This document shows positions 16,579-24,652 of a DNA stretch of 64,000 bases, piece after piece (the stretch's first letter is position 1; every line of letters begins with the position of its first letter). The DNA is from DASUGC01 sp035606665 (GTDB lineage: Bacteria > Acidobacteriota > Vicinamibacteria > Vicinamibacterales > SCN-69-37), in contig DATNEY010000001.1 of assembly GCA_035606665.1 (NCBI GenBank), positions 1 to 64,000 of the forward strand, written 5' to 3'. The notes beneath the pieces are model-generated. The model worked only from the letters and a program-made list of their open reading frames with translations, made no database searches and was not told the origin of the DNA. Position numbers and translations under genes: made by a program.

Positions 16579-18126
16579 TCACTGACCCGCCTTCGCCGCG
16601 ACCTTGGCGGTGATTTCATCGAGCGGCGACTCTGCCGGACCGCCGATGACGTCGCCGGTGGCGGTGAAACGAGACCCGTGGCAGGGACAGTCCCACGTGG
16701 CTTCTGCGTCGTTCCACACCACCTGGCAACCCATATGGGTGCACGCCAGCGAGAGCAACGTCACGCGGCCGTTTTCGTGGCGATATGCCGCAACGCGGGT
16801 GCCGTCCAGCTCCAGGATCTTTCCCTTTCCCCGTGCCAGTGCCCTCGTTGTCTTGCCTTGCGCACCAGCGAAACGGTCGCGGATCAGGTAGTACGGATAG
16901 TCCTTGTTCTCCTTGAGGTAGTCCCAGAAGCCTCGGAGCACTCCGCTGCGATTCACGTCGAACAGGCCGCGCCACGGATTTGCCCGGCCGGTGATCGCAT
17001 CGCGCACGATCATCGCGGAAAGAGTGCCGAACGTGACGCCATTGCCGTTGAAGCCCGTCGCGATGAACTGATGCGGCGAGATCTCGCCGATGAATGGTAG
17101 TCCGTCACTGGTTTCGATGACTTGGCCGGACCACCGGTGTGAGAGCTCGATGCCGGGCACGAGCCGTACGGCGGCCCGCTCGAGCGCCTCGTAACATGCC
17201 GACGTCTCCGAGACCTGGCCCGTCTTGTGATCCTCTCCGCCGAGGATCACGAGATCGCCGTCACGCTGGCGGTCGAGCCGGAGATAGCGATACGCCGTCG
17301 CTGTGTCCCAGTACAGCGCATCGAACACCTGATCGCGCTCGGCGCGACCGGCGACCACGTACGTGGAGTACAGGGACAGCTTCGTCTGAAGCAGCGTCGC
17401 CTTGAGAAGGCTCGCCTTGCCGACAATCGGATTGTGGGTGGCGACGAAGACGTTGTTGCATCGGAGGCGATAGGAACCCGCGACGACGGTCAGGGGGTCG
17501 TCTTCGACGCTGTGCGCGTCCGTGTGCTCGAAGATGGCCGATCCATCGCCGTCGACTCGAGCGGCGAGCTCCTTCAGATAGCGTGTCAGATGGAACCTTG
17601 CCTGGCCAGCGAACTCGACAGCTGGTGCGTCGACCACCGGCGCACGCTCGACGAACGTCGCATCGAATCCGAGATTCGCCGCAGCCTGCGCCTCTTCGCG
17701 GAGTCTTTCGACATCGGACTCTGTGAACTCGCCATCCGGCGGCGCGTGAAGGTACGCGGGCACCCACGACAGCCCGCAGGAAATACGCTCTGCATCGACG
17801 ATTTCGGCGATCTGCCAGATCGCGGCGAGGCCTGCGTCCCACACTGCGCGCGCATGGTCTTCACCGATCGCGCGAATGAGCTCCATCAGCCACGTGTCCG
17901 TGACGCACGTCAGGTGCGCGGTCGTGTGACCGGTGTCGCCGCTCGCGACGGTGCGGCGATCCAGTACCACCACCTTGAGTCCCGCCTGCTTCAGGAGATA
18001 TGCCGCGGTAAGTCCGGTCACGCCGGCGCCGATCACGACGACATCCGCGAAGCGACTGTGATCGAGTGCCGGGTACTTGGGCAGTGGAGTCGAGGAAAGC
18101 CAGTAGCTCTCGGGCATGACTGGCAT
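16579..18126 (-). CDS. FAD-dependent oxidoreductase with C-terminal Rieske [2Fe-2S] domain
   Basis: The protein has about 515 residues from the ATG at 18126 (MPVMPESYWLSSTPLPKYP, the usual family beginning); the frame extends 35 codons upstream without a good start. The N-terminal DAO-type FAD domain has VVVIGAGVTGLTAAYLLKQAGL and GDTGHTTAHLT. The C-terminal Rieske domain has CTHMGC (from residue 462) and CPCHGS (from 480), giving the two Cys and two His iron-sulfur ligands. The fusion probably passes electrons between an amine or similar substrate, FAD and the cluster; the substrate is unknown. It lies at the edge of a cluster of stress-type genes. Confidence 0.92.
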   Translation of the reverse strand: MPVMPESYWLSSTPLPKYPALDHSRFADVVVIGAGVTGLTAAYLLKQAGLKVVVLDRRTVASGDTGHTTAHLTCVTDTWLMELIRAIGEDHARAVWDAGLAAIWQIAEIVDAERISCGLSWVPAYLHAPPDGEFTESDVERLREEAQAAANLGFDATFVERAPVVDAPAVEFAGQARFHLTRYLKELAARVDGDGSAIFEHTDAHSVEDDPLTVVAGSYRLRCNNVFVATHNPIVGKASLLKATLLQTKLSLYSTYVVAGRAERDQVFDALYWDTATAYRYLRLDRQRDGDLVILGGEDHKTGQVSETSACYEALERAAVRLVPGIELSHRWSGQVIETSDGLPFIGEISPHQFIATGFNGNGVTFGTLSAMIVRDAITGRANPWRGLFDVNRSGVLRGFWDYLKENKDYPYYLIRDRFAGAQGKTTRALARGKGKILELDGTRVAAYRHENGRVTLLSLACTHMGCQVVWNDAEATWDCPCHGSRFTATGDVIGGPAESPLDEITAKVAAKAGQ

Positions 18127-18259
18127 CTGTGCAAGCGGGGTGCCACGCACCATCACGGTTGATGCGACAGGGCAGTGCCGTGTGGTCAGTACAGTGCGCT
18201 GCTCATTGCGCTGGCTGCCCACATTGGGCAACCATTCCCACCGCCCTCAAAGAGGCAGC

Positions 18260-18469
18260 TCACGCGCTCCGATGGGCTGGGTTGACCTCCGCCAGGCGTG
18301 ATTTCAGGACGGCGCCCGGACTGAGCACGACGTTCCTCTTCTCGCATTTCGGGCAGAAGTACTCGTTGAACGTCTTGTAGTCGTAAAACCCCTGGAGGGG
18401 CTCGCATTCGAGCTCCAGTGCGGCGCCGCAACTGGCGCAGGTGCTCCGGACGATCTCGTTTGCGCGCAA
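18260..18469 (-). CDS. Small zinc-ribbon protein
   Basis: This 69-residue protein has two CxxC pairs (CASC near residue 11, CPKC near residue 39) separated by about 28 residues, the pattern of a zinc ribbon. The segment between them (ECEPLQGFYDYKTFNEYF) is conserved-looking rather than low complexity. It has no signal peptide. Nucleic acid or protein binding is likely, but the function is unknown. It follows the cold-shock gene by 4 bp on the same strand, so the two are probably co-transcribed. Confidence 0.7.
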   Translation of the reverse strand: MRANEIVRSTCASCGAALELECEPLQGFYDYKTFNEYFCPKCEKRNVVLSPGAVLKSRLAEVNPAHRSA

Positions 18470-18473
18470 AGGA

Positions 18474-18677
18474 TCAGGCGAGACGGACGTTTTCGGCGCG
18501 CGGACCCTTCGGTCCCTGGCCCGTGTCGAACGTTACCGCCTGGCCCTCGCGGAGCTCGTCGAAGCTTCCGGTGGCGACCGCCGACTGGTGAAAGAAGTAT
18601 TCGTTGCCGTCAGCCGCCGCCACGAAGCCGAAACCCTTGTCGCCCACGAGACGCTTGATCGTTCCATTCATTGACAT
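18474..18677 (-). CDS. Cold-shock domain protein (CspA family)
   Basis: This 67-residue single OB-fold protein has RNP1 (DKGFGFVAA) and RNP2 (EYFFHQSAV), plus the family pattern MNGTIKRLVG and GQAVTFDTGQGPKGPRAENV. It binds single-stranded RNA or DNA and acts as an RNA chaperone. Two starts are possible, at 18677 and 18671 (MSMNGT versus MNGT). It is followed directly by the zinc-ribbon gene. Confidence 0.95.
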   Translation of the reverse strand: MSMNGTIKRLVGDKGFGFVAAADGNEYFFHQSAVATGSFDELREGQAVTFDTGQGPKGPRAENVRLA

Positions 18678-18746
18678 GTCGCAAGACTAGTTCGCCCGAA
18701 CTCCGGTGTCTGTGCAAAACGAGACACCAGCCCCGTGTGGCCGAAC

Positions 18747-19217
18747 TCAGGATACCCGCGACCGGTGTCTCGGCTCGCTGACGACCGTCAACGTCTCGAG
18801 CAGCTCGCGGCTGTCCCCGCGCGCCCGCTCCAGGCCTCCCACGTCGGAGACCGTCTGAGCCAGATCGCTGAGCGACACGATGCCGGCGAGCGACCCACCG
18901 TTGGCAGTGACCGGTAGCCGCCGCACGCGACGAACCCGCATCAGACGCTCCGCCTCGGTGACATCCTGCTGCTCTTCGCAGGTACAGACCTCGCGCGACA
19001 TGATCGCGGTCAGCGGAATAGAAGAGAGCGGCGTTCCGTGGAAGTACGCCGCCATGCAGATGTCCCGATCGGTCACGATGCCGACCACGCATCCGCTTTG
19101 ATCGATGACGGGCACGGCGCCGCAGTCGCGCTCCCACATGATCCGGGCCGCGTCATTTGCCGAATCGCGAACGCCACAGGTTCCCGGGGAGTGAGTCATC
19201 ACGTCTTTGACTTGCAT
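18747..19217 (-). CDS. CBS-domain pair protein
   Basis: This 156-residue protein consists of two CBS motifs: VKDVMTHSPGTCGVRDSANDAARIM with GAVPVIDQSGCVVGIVTDRDI, and then AIMSREVCTCEEQQDVTEAERLM with RRLPVTANGGSLAGIVSLSDL. Stand-alone CBS pairs bind adenosine nucleotides and regulate other proteins. The C-terminal 30 residues are polar and not part of the fold. It sits with the cold-shock and ferritin-like genes in what looks like a general stress cluster. Confidence 0.92.
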   Translation of the reverse strand: MQVKDVMTHSPGTCGVRDSANDAARIMWERDCGAVPVIDQSGCVVGIVTDRDICMAAYFHGTPLSSIPLTAIMSREVCTCEEQQDVTEAERLMRVRRVRRLPVTANGGSLAGIVSLSDLAQTVSDVGGLERARGDSRELLETLTVVSEPRHRSRVS

Positions 19218-19356
19218 GGTTCATTGTCCTCGCATGTTTCCGATGCAAAGAACGGTGCGTCCGGATCCGCGGCGCAGATGCCGGTGATGCCCCGGTCGCG
19301 CGCGGCCTCCATTCGCGACCTCAGCAATGTTTGTCCACATGTACGTGCCAGGCTGC

Positions 19357-19977
19357 TCACATCGGCTCGGCCCTGTTCGAGCGTCCGCCCTTCTTGACGT
19401 TGCCCTTGGCTTTCACGGTTGGCGACCCCTTCGCCATCTTCGATGCGCCGTTGGTCTTACCCGCGCCGTGGTGGGCGCCGTTCGAGGGCGCTGCAGTTTC
19501 GTTGATGCCGCCTTCGGCGAGTTCGGTCAGCTTTTCGTCGGCGCTCTTTTCCTCTTCGAGGATCTGCTCGAGGAGTACCGCTGCTTCTTCATGACCCATC
19601 GACCTTGCCCACGCGACGAGCGTGCCGTACGCCGCCATCTCGTAATGCTCCGCGCGCTGGCCCGCGGCGATCAGGCACGCGTCCATCGTCTGATCGTCGA
19701 AGTCCTCTTCCATGACCGACTTGCCCTCTTCGATGATCCCGGCGATGCCGTCACAGTGTTTCCCGCGCACGTTTTCGTCGAGGGACGCAAAGACCCGCTC
19801 GAGCTTTTTCACCTGACCCCTGGTCTCGCCGAGGTGCGATTCGAAGGCCTGCCGGAGCTGGTCCGACGAGGATTTCTTTGCGAGTTTGGGCAGCGCTTTC
19901 AGCAGCTGCTTTTCTGCGTCATACGCGTCCCGCAGTTCATCGAGAAACGCGTCGTGAAGTGTTCCCTGTGCTGGCAT
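19357..19977 (-). CDS. YciE/YciF-type ferritin-like protein (DUF892), second copy
   Basis: This 206-residue paralog of the 9459 protein has a four-helix ferritin-like domain (LHDAFLDELRDAYDAEKQL, FESHLGETRGQVKKLE, GQRAEHYEMAAYGTLVAWARSMGHEE and LEEEKSADEKLTELAEGG). The C-terminal 45 residues form a basic, Gly/Lys/Asn-rich disordered tail (KMAKGSPTVKAKGNVKKGG). The core presumably binds a di-iron centre, and the tail could contact nucleic acid or envelope polymers. The gene stands alone in orientation, with about 140 bp before the CBS gene. Confidence 0.88.
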   Translation of the reverse strand: MPAQGTLHDAFLDELRDAYDAEKQLLKALPKLAKKSSSDQLRQAFESHLGETRGQVKKLERVFASLDENVRGKHCDGIAGIIEEGKSVMEEDFDDQTMDACLIAAGQRAEHYEMAAYGTLVAWARSMGHEEAAVLLEQILEEEKSADEKLTELAEGGINETAAPSNGAHHGAGKTNGASKMAKGSPTVKAKGNVKKGGRSNRAEPM

Positions 19978-20230
19978 GGTCTTGTCTCCTGGTGTTGTCG
20001 AGAAGATCCCTCACTCGGTGGGGATCGGTTTCGCGGCGTGAAGTCATGCGCTGGTCTCATCGATCAATCGCAACAACGGTACCAGTCGACTACAAGAAGA
20101 CTTGGGTTCACGCGACGCGCCTCAGAGGAAGTGCTTGCTCAAAAGATCCAGCGGTCGCGCGTATCGCGACCGGCTCCGGTGCCGTGCTGGCCATGGGCGC
20201 TGGCACGCAAGGTGCTTCGTTGCAGTCGAT

Positions 20231-20965
20231 ATGCACACACTCACGCTGCACGACCGAAAGATTTCACTGGCCAACGTCAAGACCTGGATGGCGCTCGGTA
20301 CCGGCGCGTTGCTGCTCCTTGCCGCGTCCCGCCGGCGATCCGCGACCGGCGCGTGCCTCGCGTTGTCCTCGATTCCCTTGTTTTACCGCGGTGTCACCGG
20401 CCGCTGGCCTGGTGGGCTGACCGGCTCGCGGGAGCGCGATGACACGAAAACCGCCCTTGGCGGCGAGCGGGGAATTCACGTGCGGGAATCGGTGCGGTTG
20501 GAGGTCCCAGTTGCGGTCGTTTACCGCTTCTGGCGGCGTCTCGAGAACCTGCCGCGGTTCATGACGCACCTCGACCGGGTGACCGAGACGCGTGACGGCA
20601 GGTCGCACTGGGTTGCTGCAGGTCCCGCAGGGGTGGTGGTTGAGTGGGACGCAGAGGTGCTCAACGACATCGAGAACGAGCTCCTCGCGTGGGCCTCCCT
20701 GCCTGGATCTGATGTCGCGACAGCGGGATCGGTCTGCTTTGAGCCGGCACGGGACGGCCAGAGCACGCAAGTCACCGTCCATCTGCAGTACTCGCCGCCA
20801 GGAGGTAAGGTCGGAGCGCTGGTGGCCTCACTGTTTGGCCGCGAGCCCACTCAGACCGTTCGTGAGGATCTCCGTCGTTTCAAAGAACTGCTCGAAGCCG
20901 GTGAGAACACTGGCCAGCGGGTGGAGCCGGGTGAAACCCACGAGCTGCGAGCACCGCATCGATAA
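20231..20965 (+). CDS. DUF2892-like membrane segment fused to an SRPBCC (cyclase/dehydrase) domain
   Basis: The protein has 244 residues from the ATG at 20231. The first 60 residues have two hydrophobic stretches (TWMALGTGALLLLAAS and ACLALSSIPLFYRGVTG) resembling DUF2892. Residues of about 85-220 form a polyketide cyclase/START-like domain (VRLEVPVAVVYRFWRRLENLPRFMTHLDRVTE, then GRSHWVAAGPAGVVVEWDAEV). The domain binds hydrophobic ligands; the ligand is unknown. This fusion is common in stress clusters with YciE, CBS and DUF72 genes. One base separates it from the DUF72 gene. Confidence 0.85.
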   Translation: MHTLTLHDRKISLANVKTWMALGTGALLLLAASRRRSATGACLALSSIPLFYRGVTGRWPGGLTGSRERDDTKTALGGERGIHVRESVRLEVPVAVVYRFWRRLENLPRFMTHLDRVTETRDGRSHWVAAGPAGVVVEWDAEVLNDIENELLAWASLPGSDVATAGSVCFEPARDGQSTQVTVHLQYSPPGGKVGALVASLFGREPTQTVREDLRRFKELLEAGENTGQRVEPGETHELRAPHR

Positions 20966-20966
20966 C

Positions 20967-21695
20967 GTGCGGATTGGGACCGCCGGCTGGTCGATTCCGC
21001 GTGTCAGCGCGTTCCGATTCGAAGGTTCCGGAACGCACCTCCAGCGGTATGCCCGGGCGCTCAGTTGCGTTGAGATCAACTCATCGTTCTACCGTCCGCA
21101 TGCGGCCGCGACGTATGCGAGGTGGCGCGACAGCACTCCGCCGGATTTTCGATTCGCCGTCAAGATGCCGCGCGCGATTACGCATGAGTTGAGGCTCACA
21201 ACCGCGCGGAAGCCGTTGCTCGACTTCCTCGATCAGACGGGCGGCTTGGCGGAGAAACGCGGGCCGATACTCATGCAGTTGCCGCCCTCGCTGTCATTCG
21301 ACTCCAGAGTCGCGACCGCATTCCTGAAACTCGTCCGCGACGTCTACGACGGTTTGCTTGTATGCGAACCCAGGCATGCGACCTGGTTCACGCCGTTCGT
21401 GACAGCGATGATGGAGCGGTACCGGGTATCACGGGTGGCGGCGGATCCGCCGCCAGTGCCTTCAGCAACCGAACCCGCGGCCTGGCCGGAGCTGGCCTAT
21501 TTTCGACTCCATGGATCACCGCGGATGTACTGGTCGTCATATGGCGAGAAGTTCCTCGCCGCCCTGGCGCGAACGGCGGAGCGCCTCCCGGCGACGGAAG
21601 TGTGGTGCGTGTTTGACAACACCGCCAGCGGCGCCGCCATCGAAAACGCGTGGAACTTGTGCGAGAGGCTGAGCGCCGGCTCGGTACCCGCCTGA
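20967..21695 (+). CDS. DUF72 (YecE-like) TIM-barrel protein
   Basis: This 242-residue protein starts at GTG 20967, so that it begins VRIGTAGWS as the family does. Other marks are YARALSCVEINSSFYRP, PDFRFAVKMPRAITH, GPILMQLPPSLSFD and the C-terminal YFRLHGSPRMYWSSY and VWCVFDNTASGAAIENA. The YecE/DUF72 family has a TIM-barrel fold and no settled biochemical role. It is translated right behind the SRPBCC gene. Confidence 0.9.
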   Translation: MRIGTAGWSIPRVSAFRFEGSGTHLQRYARALSCVEINSSFYRPHAAATYARWRDSTPPDFRFAVKMPRAITHELRLTTARKPLLDFLDQTGGLAEKRGPILMQLPPSLSFDSRVATAFLKLVRDVYDGLLVCEPRHATWFTPFVTAMMERYRVSRVAADPPPVPSATEPAAWPELAYFRLHGSPRMYWSSYGEKFLAALARTAERLPATEVWCVFDNTASGAAIENAWNLCERLSAGSVPA

Positions 21696-21702
21696 CGAAC
21701 GT

Positions 21703-22059
21703 CTACTGCGGATTGAGATTGTTGAGATCGCGGAGCTCGCGAAGTGTGCGTCGCATGTCTTCGATGGCCTTCATCTGTCCCAGTGTGGCCTGCAAGGATT
21801 CGGCGGTTGCGTTTACCGACTTGATCGTGGCCTGACGGGCCGCTTCGGCGGCGGTCCGCGCCTCTTCCGCAGCCGCCCGCGCGTCCTCGGCGAGCTGTCT
21901 GAGGCGCTCCGCCTCGCGACGGTCGCTCTCGTTTGTCTCGCGTGCGTCCTCGGCGCGTTCACGGCTGTGCTCGGCACCCTTCCGGCGGCTTTCGGCCTCC
22001 TGTGGGGAGCTTCCTGACAATGACGCGTCTTCGGGCGGAGGGCGTTGATCGCTCGCCAT
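21703..22059 (-). CDS. Coiled-coil hydrophilic protein
   Basis: The protein has 118 residues from the ATG at 22059, preceded by AAGAGGTTCC. A disordered Pro/Ser-rich start is followed by a long Ala/Glu/Arg helix (about 30-85) with heptad-like repeats (EDARETNESDRREAERLRQLAEDARAAAEE begins it) and a C-terminal ATAESLQATLGQMKAIEDMRRTLRELRDL helix. There is no signal peptide. The function is unknown; it may be a stress or scaffolding protein given its neighbours. It is convergent with the DUF72 gene. Confidence 0.65.
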   Translation of the reverse strand: MASDQRPPPEDASLSGSSPQEAESRRKGAEHSRERAEDARETNESDRREAERLRQLAEDARAAAEEARTAAEAARQATIKSVNATAESLQATLGQMKAIEDMRRTLRELRDLNNLNPQ

Positions 22060-22228
22060 GGGAACCTCTTTGCCTTTGCCGGCGGTTGTTCGCCCGGTGG
22101 CGCTCGGGTTTCTCAAAAACTCGCCGGTGCTTCGTACTCACCCTAGCTGATTCAGCGCGCAACCAATGTTCGCAATGGAACACCTGAGACTGTCTTGGTG
22201 CGGCTCTTGCACACAACGGGGAATGGAC

Positions 22229-22936
22229 ATGCTGATGAACGGTCAAACACAGGCGGTAGGAACCGCTGCCATGATGAGCCCGCCACGCCGCCCGGCGAAG
22301 CCCAGCCAGCCGGCCACCCTGGACTGGACCGGCATCTGCGCTGAGCGCGTGGCGTACGCCGCCTCGGCGGTGATCTTCGCGCAGGGGGACGCCACCGACA
22401 GCGTGTTGTACGTCCTGTCCGGAACGGTGAGGCTCTCGGTCCTTTCGCGCACCGGGAAGGAAGCGGTCGTGGCGGTGCTCACCGCAGGACATTTTTTCGG
22501 CGAGGGCTGCCTGGCAGGGCAGACGCATCGGACGGCCACCGCCACCACGATGTCAGCGGCCGTCGTCCTCGCGATCGAACGTGAGGAAATGACGCACCAG
22601 CTCCGCACACAACCGGCGTTTGCAAGAGCGTTCATGACACACATGCTGACGCGCAGTATTCGAATGGAAGAGGATTTGCTCGACCAGTTGTTCAATTCCA
22701 CTGAGAAACGTCTGGCTCGGACGCTCCTCCTGCTCGCGCGGGACGCCGAACCTGAGGCGGCCCGGCGCCCGCTGCCCCGCGTGTCACAGGAATTGCTGGC
22801 GGAAATGGTCGGTACCACCCGGTCGCGCGTGAACTTCTTCATGAACAGATTCAGGAAGCTCGGGTTCGTCCAGTACGAGCACAACTGTACGTTCACGATC
22901 AATGACTCCCTGCGGACCGTCATCGTGAGCGACTGA
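22229..22936 (+). CDS. Crp/Fnr-family transcriptional regulator
   Basis: The protein has about 235 residues. The start at 22229 is favoured because ACGGGGAATGG gives a well spaced ribosome binding site; 22223 is also possible. A cyclic-nucleotide-binding-type sensor domain (VIFAQGDATDSVLYVLSGTVRLSVLS, then GHFFGEGCLAGQ) is followed by a dimer helix and a winged helix (LPRVSQELLAEMVGTTRSRVNFFMNRFRKLGFV). It lacks an N-terminal Fnr-type cysteine cluster, so oxygen sensing through Fe-S is unlikely. It may control the surrounding stress genes, but no clear palindromic site was found upstream of them. Confidence 0.92.
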   Translation: MLMNGQTQAVGTAAMMSPPRRPAKPSQPATLDWTGICAERVAYAASAVIFAQGDATDSVLYVLSGTVRLSVLSRTGKEAVVAVLTAGHFFGEGCLAGQTHRTATATTMSAAVVLAIEREEMTHQLRTQPAFARAFMTHMLTRSIRMEEDLLDQLFNSTEKRLARTLLLLARDAEPEAARRPLPRVSQELLAEMVGTTRSRVNFFMNRFRKLGFVQYEHNCTFTINDSLRTVIVSD

Positions 22937-23042
22937 CGCCTGGACTGTCCGCCTTGTGACAGCGTCGATTTCGGCGCCGGCACAGAGTGAACAGAGTGAT
23001 TTGACGGGCGGGACGATTCTGGTTTCGTCAGAGGAGGCCGCA

Positions 23043-23183
23043 ATGCAGATGACGCAAGACGAACGGTACACGTGCAAACAGTGCGGATGTGAAGTCACCG
23101 TGACGGTAGCTCCGTCAGTGCCAGGCAAGGGTGGCCAGGGGTCGCTCGTGTGCTGCGGCGAAAAAATGTCGTTGAAGTCTTAG
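23043..23183 (+). CDS. Desulforedoxin-like mini-protein (CxxC...CC)
   Basis: This 46-residue protein has GAGGAGG 6 nt before the ATG. The order YTCKQCGCEV ... SLVCCGEKM matches the desulforedoxin/desulfoferrodoxin N-terminal domain, in which the two cysteines of CxxC and an adjacent Cys pair hold one iron (or zinc). The loop between them is short. It is likely a small electron carrier or metal-binding protein in the cytoplasm. It stands alone after the Crp/Fnr gene, about 100 bp downstream on the same strand. Confidence 0.72.
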   Translation: MQMTQDERYTCKQCGCEVTVTVAPSVPGKGGQGSLVCCGEKMSLKS

Positions 23184-23228
23184 GTCGTCAAGTCAAGCAA
23201 GTAGCTCTGCGCCATTTACAAGCAAGCA

Positions 23229-23345
23229 GTGGGCGGAATGCTGGGATTGCTGGTGGGCATTGGCGCCCTCGCAATTCCAGGCCTCGGGCCGTTCATCTCG
23301 GCCGGTCCGATCATGGCCACCCTCGCCGGAGGCGCTCTGCCTTCG
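23229..23345 (+). pseudogene. Remnant of a glycine-zipper membrane stress protein
   Basis: The text MLGLLVGIGALAIPGLGPFISAGPIMATLAGGAL is typical of the glycine-zipper hairpin in general stress proteins of the YflT/DUF1269-like type. It has no N-terminal domain here, and the expected continuation (the second Gly-rich helix) is lost after about 23345. The frame runs on as unrelated sequence to 23474. The rest of 23184-23561 shows no gene. Confidence 0.45.
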
Positions 23346-23561
23346 GCGCAGTATCTTGCGTGCCCGCTAGGGTGCGCTTCTCCTGTTGAGGCCAGTCGTC
23401 ATTTGAGTGGGACGATCCTCGACCGACCGTACGAAGCGTTCGAGAAACTTCAGGCCCAAAAACTGAATTTCTGAATTGGCAGGCTCCTTGCCATTCAACA
23501 TAATGTTTGCCAGCTTGAAATCGGCCGATTCCGACTCAAGTTTCAGGCGGAGGTGGCCATC

Positions 23562-24599
23562 ATGATCGATCTAAGAAAGACAGTCGCATCGCTGGTTGTG
23601 TTTGTGGCTGCGCTCGCAGTTGCGGCGCCGGTTGCTGCGCAGCGCGGCCGTGGCGAGAACCGTGGTCAGTCGCAGTCCGGAGCGGCGCGCAGCCGGCAGG
23701 CTGAGCCGCGCTCACAGCCTGCGCCCGCGAGACAAGAAGCACCCAGAGAACGTCAGGAGGCACCGCGCCAGGCGCAGGGACCGTCGCGTCAGTCGCAGGT
23801 GCAACCGCGTCAACAGCAGGAGCCGCGTCAACAGTATGAGCGGCCGCTCGAAACGCAGCGGCCGTCACGCCAGACTCAGGCGCAGCCGCGACAATCGCAG
23901 GAGTCGCAGCGCCCGTCCGCGCAGGTCTACCGGTCGCAGCCGCAACAGGCGCCGCGTTCAGGCCAGATCCAGCGCGAGGGACCGACCGTCGAACGGTCAC
24001 GTCCACAGGGGCAGGCCGTTCAACGCCAAGGATCGCAGACGTACAACGGCGGGTATCGCGATTCGCAGACGTCGCGCTATCAGGGCGGCGCCAGCCGTCC
24101 GGGGTCCTACCAGGCTCCGCGGAATTACAGCCGGCCGCAGACGTCCTATTACGGCGGCTACAGCCGCGGGTACATTCCGGTGCGGCGCCCGGTCTTCGTG
24201 CAGCCGTACTACGCGTTCCGACCCCGGCTCAGCATCGGCTTCGGCATCAGCATCGGCTACAGCGTCGGGTATCCGTTCCGGTACTACGATCCGTACGGGC
24301 CGTATAACTACGGCATCAGCTCGCTGCACCGCTACAACTACGGCGGTTCCGGCTACAGCTCGTACTACAGCCGTGTCGGCGGCCTGAGCTTCAACATCGA
24401 TCCGTACGACGCGGAAGTGTTCATCGACGGCCAGTACGTGGGCGTCGCGGACGACTTCTCACCGGGGCAGATGCCGCTCACGCTGCTCGCCGGCCGCCAT
24501 CGTGTGGACCTGCGGGCCGACGGGTTCATGCCCGTGTCGTTCGAAATCACCGTGATCGCCGGGCAGGTCATTCCATACGCCGGAACATTGCCGTACTGA
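23562..24599 (+). CDS. Secreted PEGA-domain protein with Gln/Pro/Arg-rich linker
   Basis: The protein has 345 residues from the ATG at 23562, which has GGCGGAGG 8 nt upstream. A signal peptide (about 1-27, ending APVAAQ) is followed by a disordered segment of about 130 residues of SRQ-x-Q-x-QPRQ-type sequence and a Tyr/Gly-rich stretch (GYSVGYPFRYYDPYGPYNYG). The C-terminal PEGA domain covers about residues 275-345 (LSFNIDPYDAEVFIDGQYVG and LLAGRHRVDLRADGF). PEGA domains are thought to attach to surface polymers. It is likely exported to the envelope. A strong hairpin follows the stop. Confidence 0.82.
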   Translation: MIDLRKTVASLVVFVAALAVAAPVAAQRGRGENRGQSQSGAARSRQAEPRSQPAPARQEAPRERQEAPRQAQGPSRQSQVQPRQQQEPRQQYERPLETQRPSRQTQAQPRQSQESQRPSAQVYRSQPQQAPRSGQIQREGPTVERSRPQGQAVQRQGSQTYNGGYRDSQTSRYQGGASRPGSYQAPRNYSRPQTSYYGGYSRGYIPVRRPVFVQPYYAFRPRLSIGFGISIGYSVGYPFRYYDPYGPYNYGISSLHRYNYGGSGYSSYYSRVGGLSFNIDPYDAEVFIDGQYVGVADDFSPGQMPLTLLAGRHRVDLRADGFMPVSFEITVIAGQVIPYAGTLPY

Positions 24600-24610
24600 C
24601 GGCGACCGTG

Positions 24611-24649
24611 CTGGAGCCGTTTTCACCTGGGTCGTGAAAACGGCTCCAG
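24611..24649. terminator. Bidirectional terminator between convergent genes
   Basis: A perfect 16-bp inverted repeat (CTGGAGCCGTTTTCAC / GTGAAAACGGCTCCAG, 7-nt loop) has TTTT and AAAA tracts inside the stem. It lies between the stops of the PEGA gene and the FMN reductase gene. Confidence 0.85.
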
Positions 24650-24652
24650 CCG

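Noticed and set aside
19200..19312. 37-codon minus-strand frame (MEAARDRGITGICAADPDAP...) overlapping the CBS gene start
   Set aside because: It reads plausibly, but no ribosome binding site or homology could be seen and it overlaps the next gene; kept only as a possibility.
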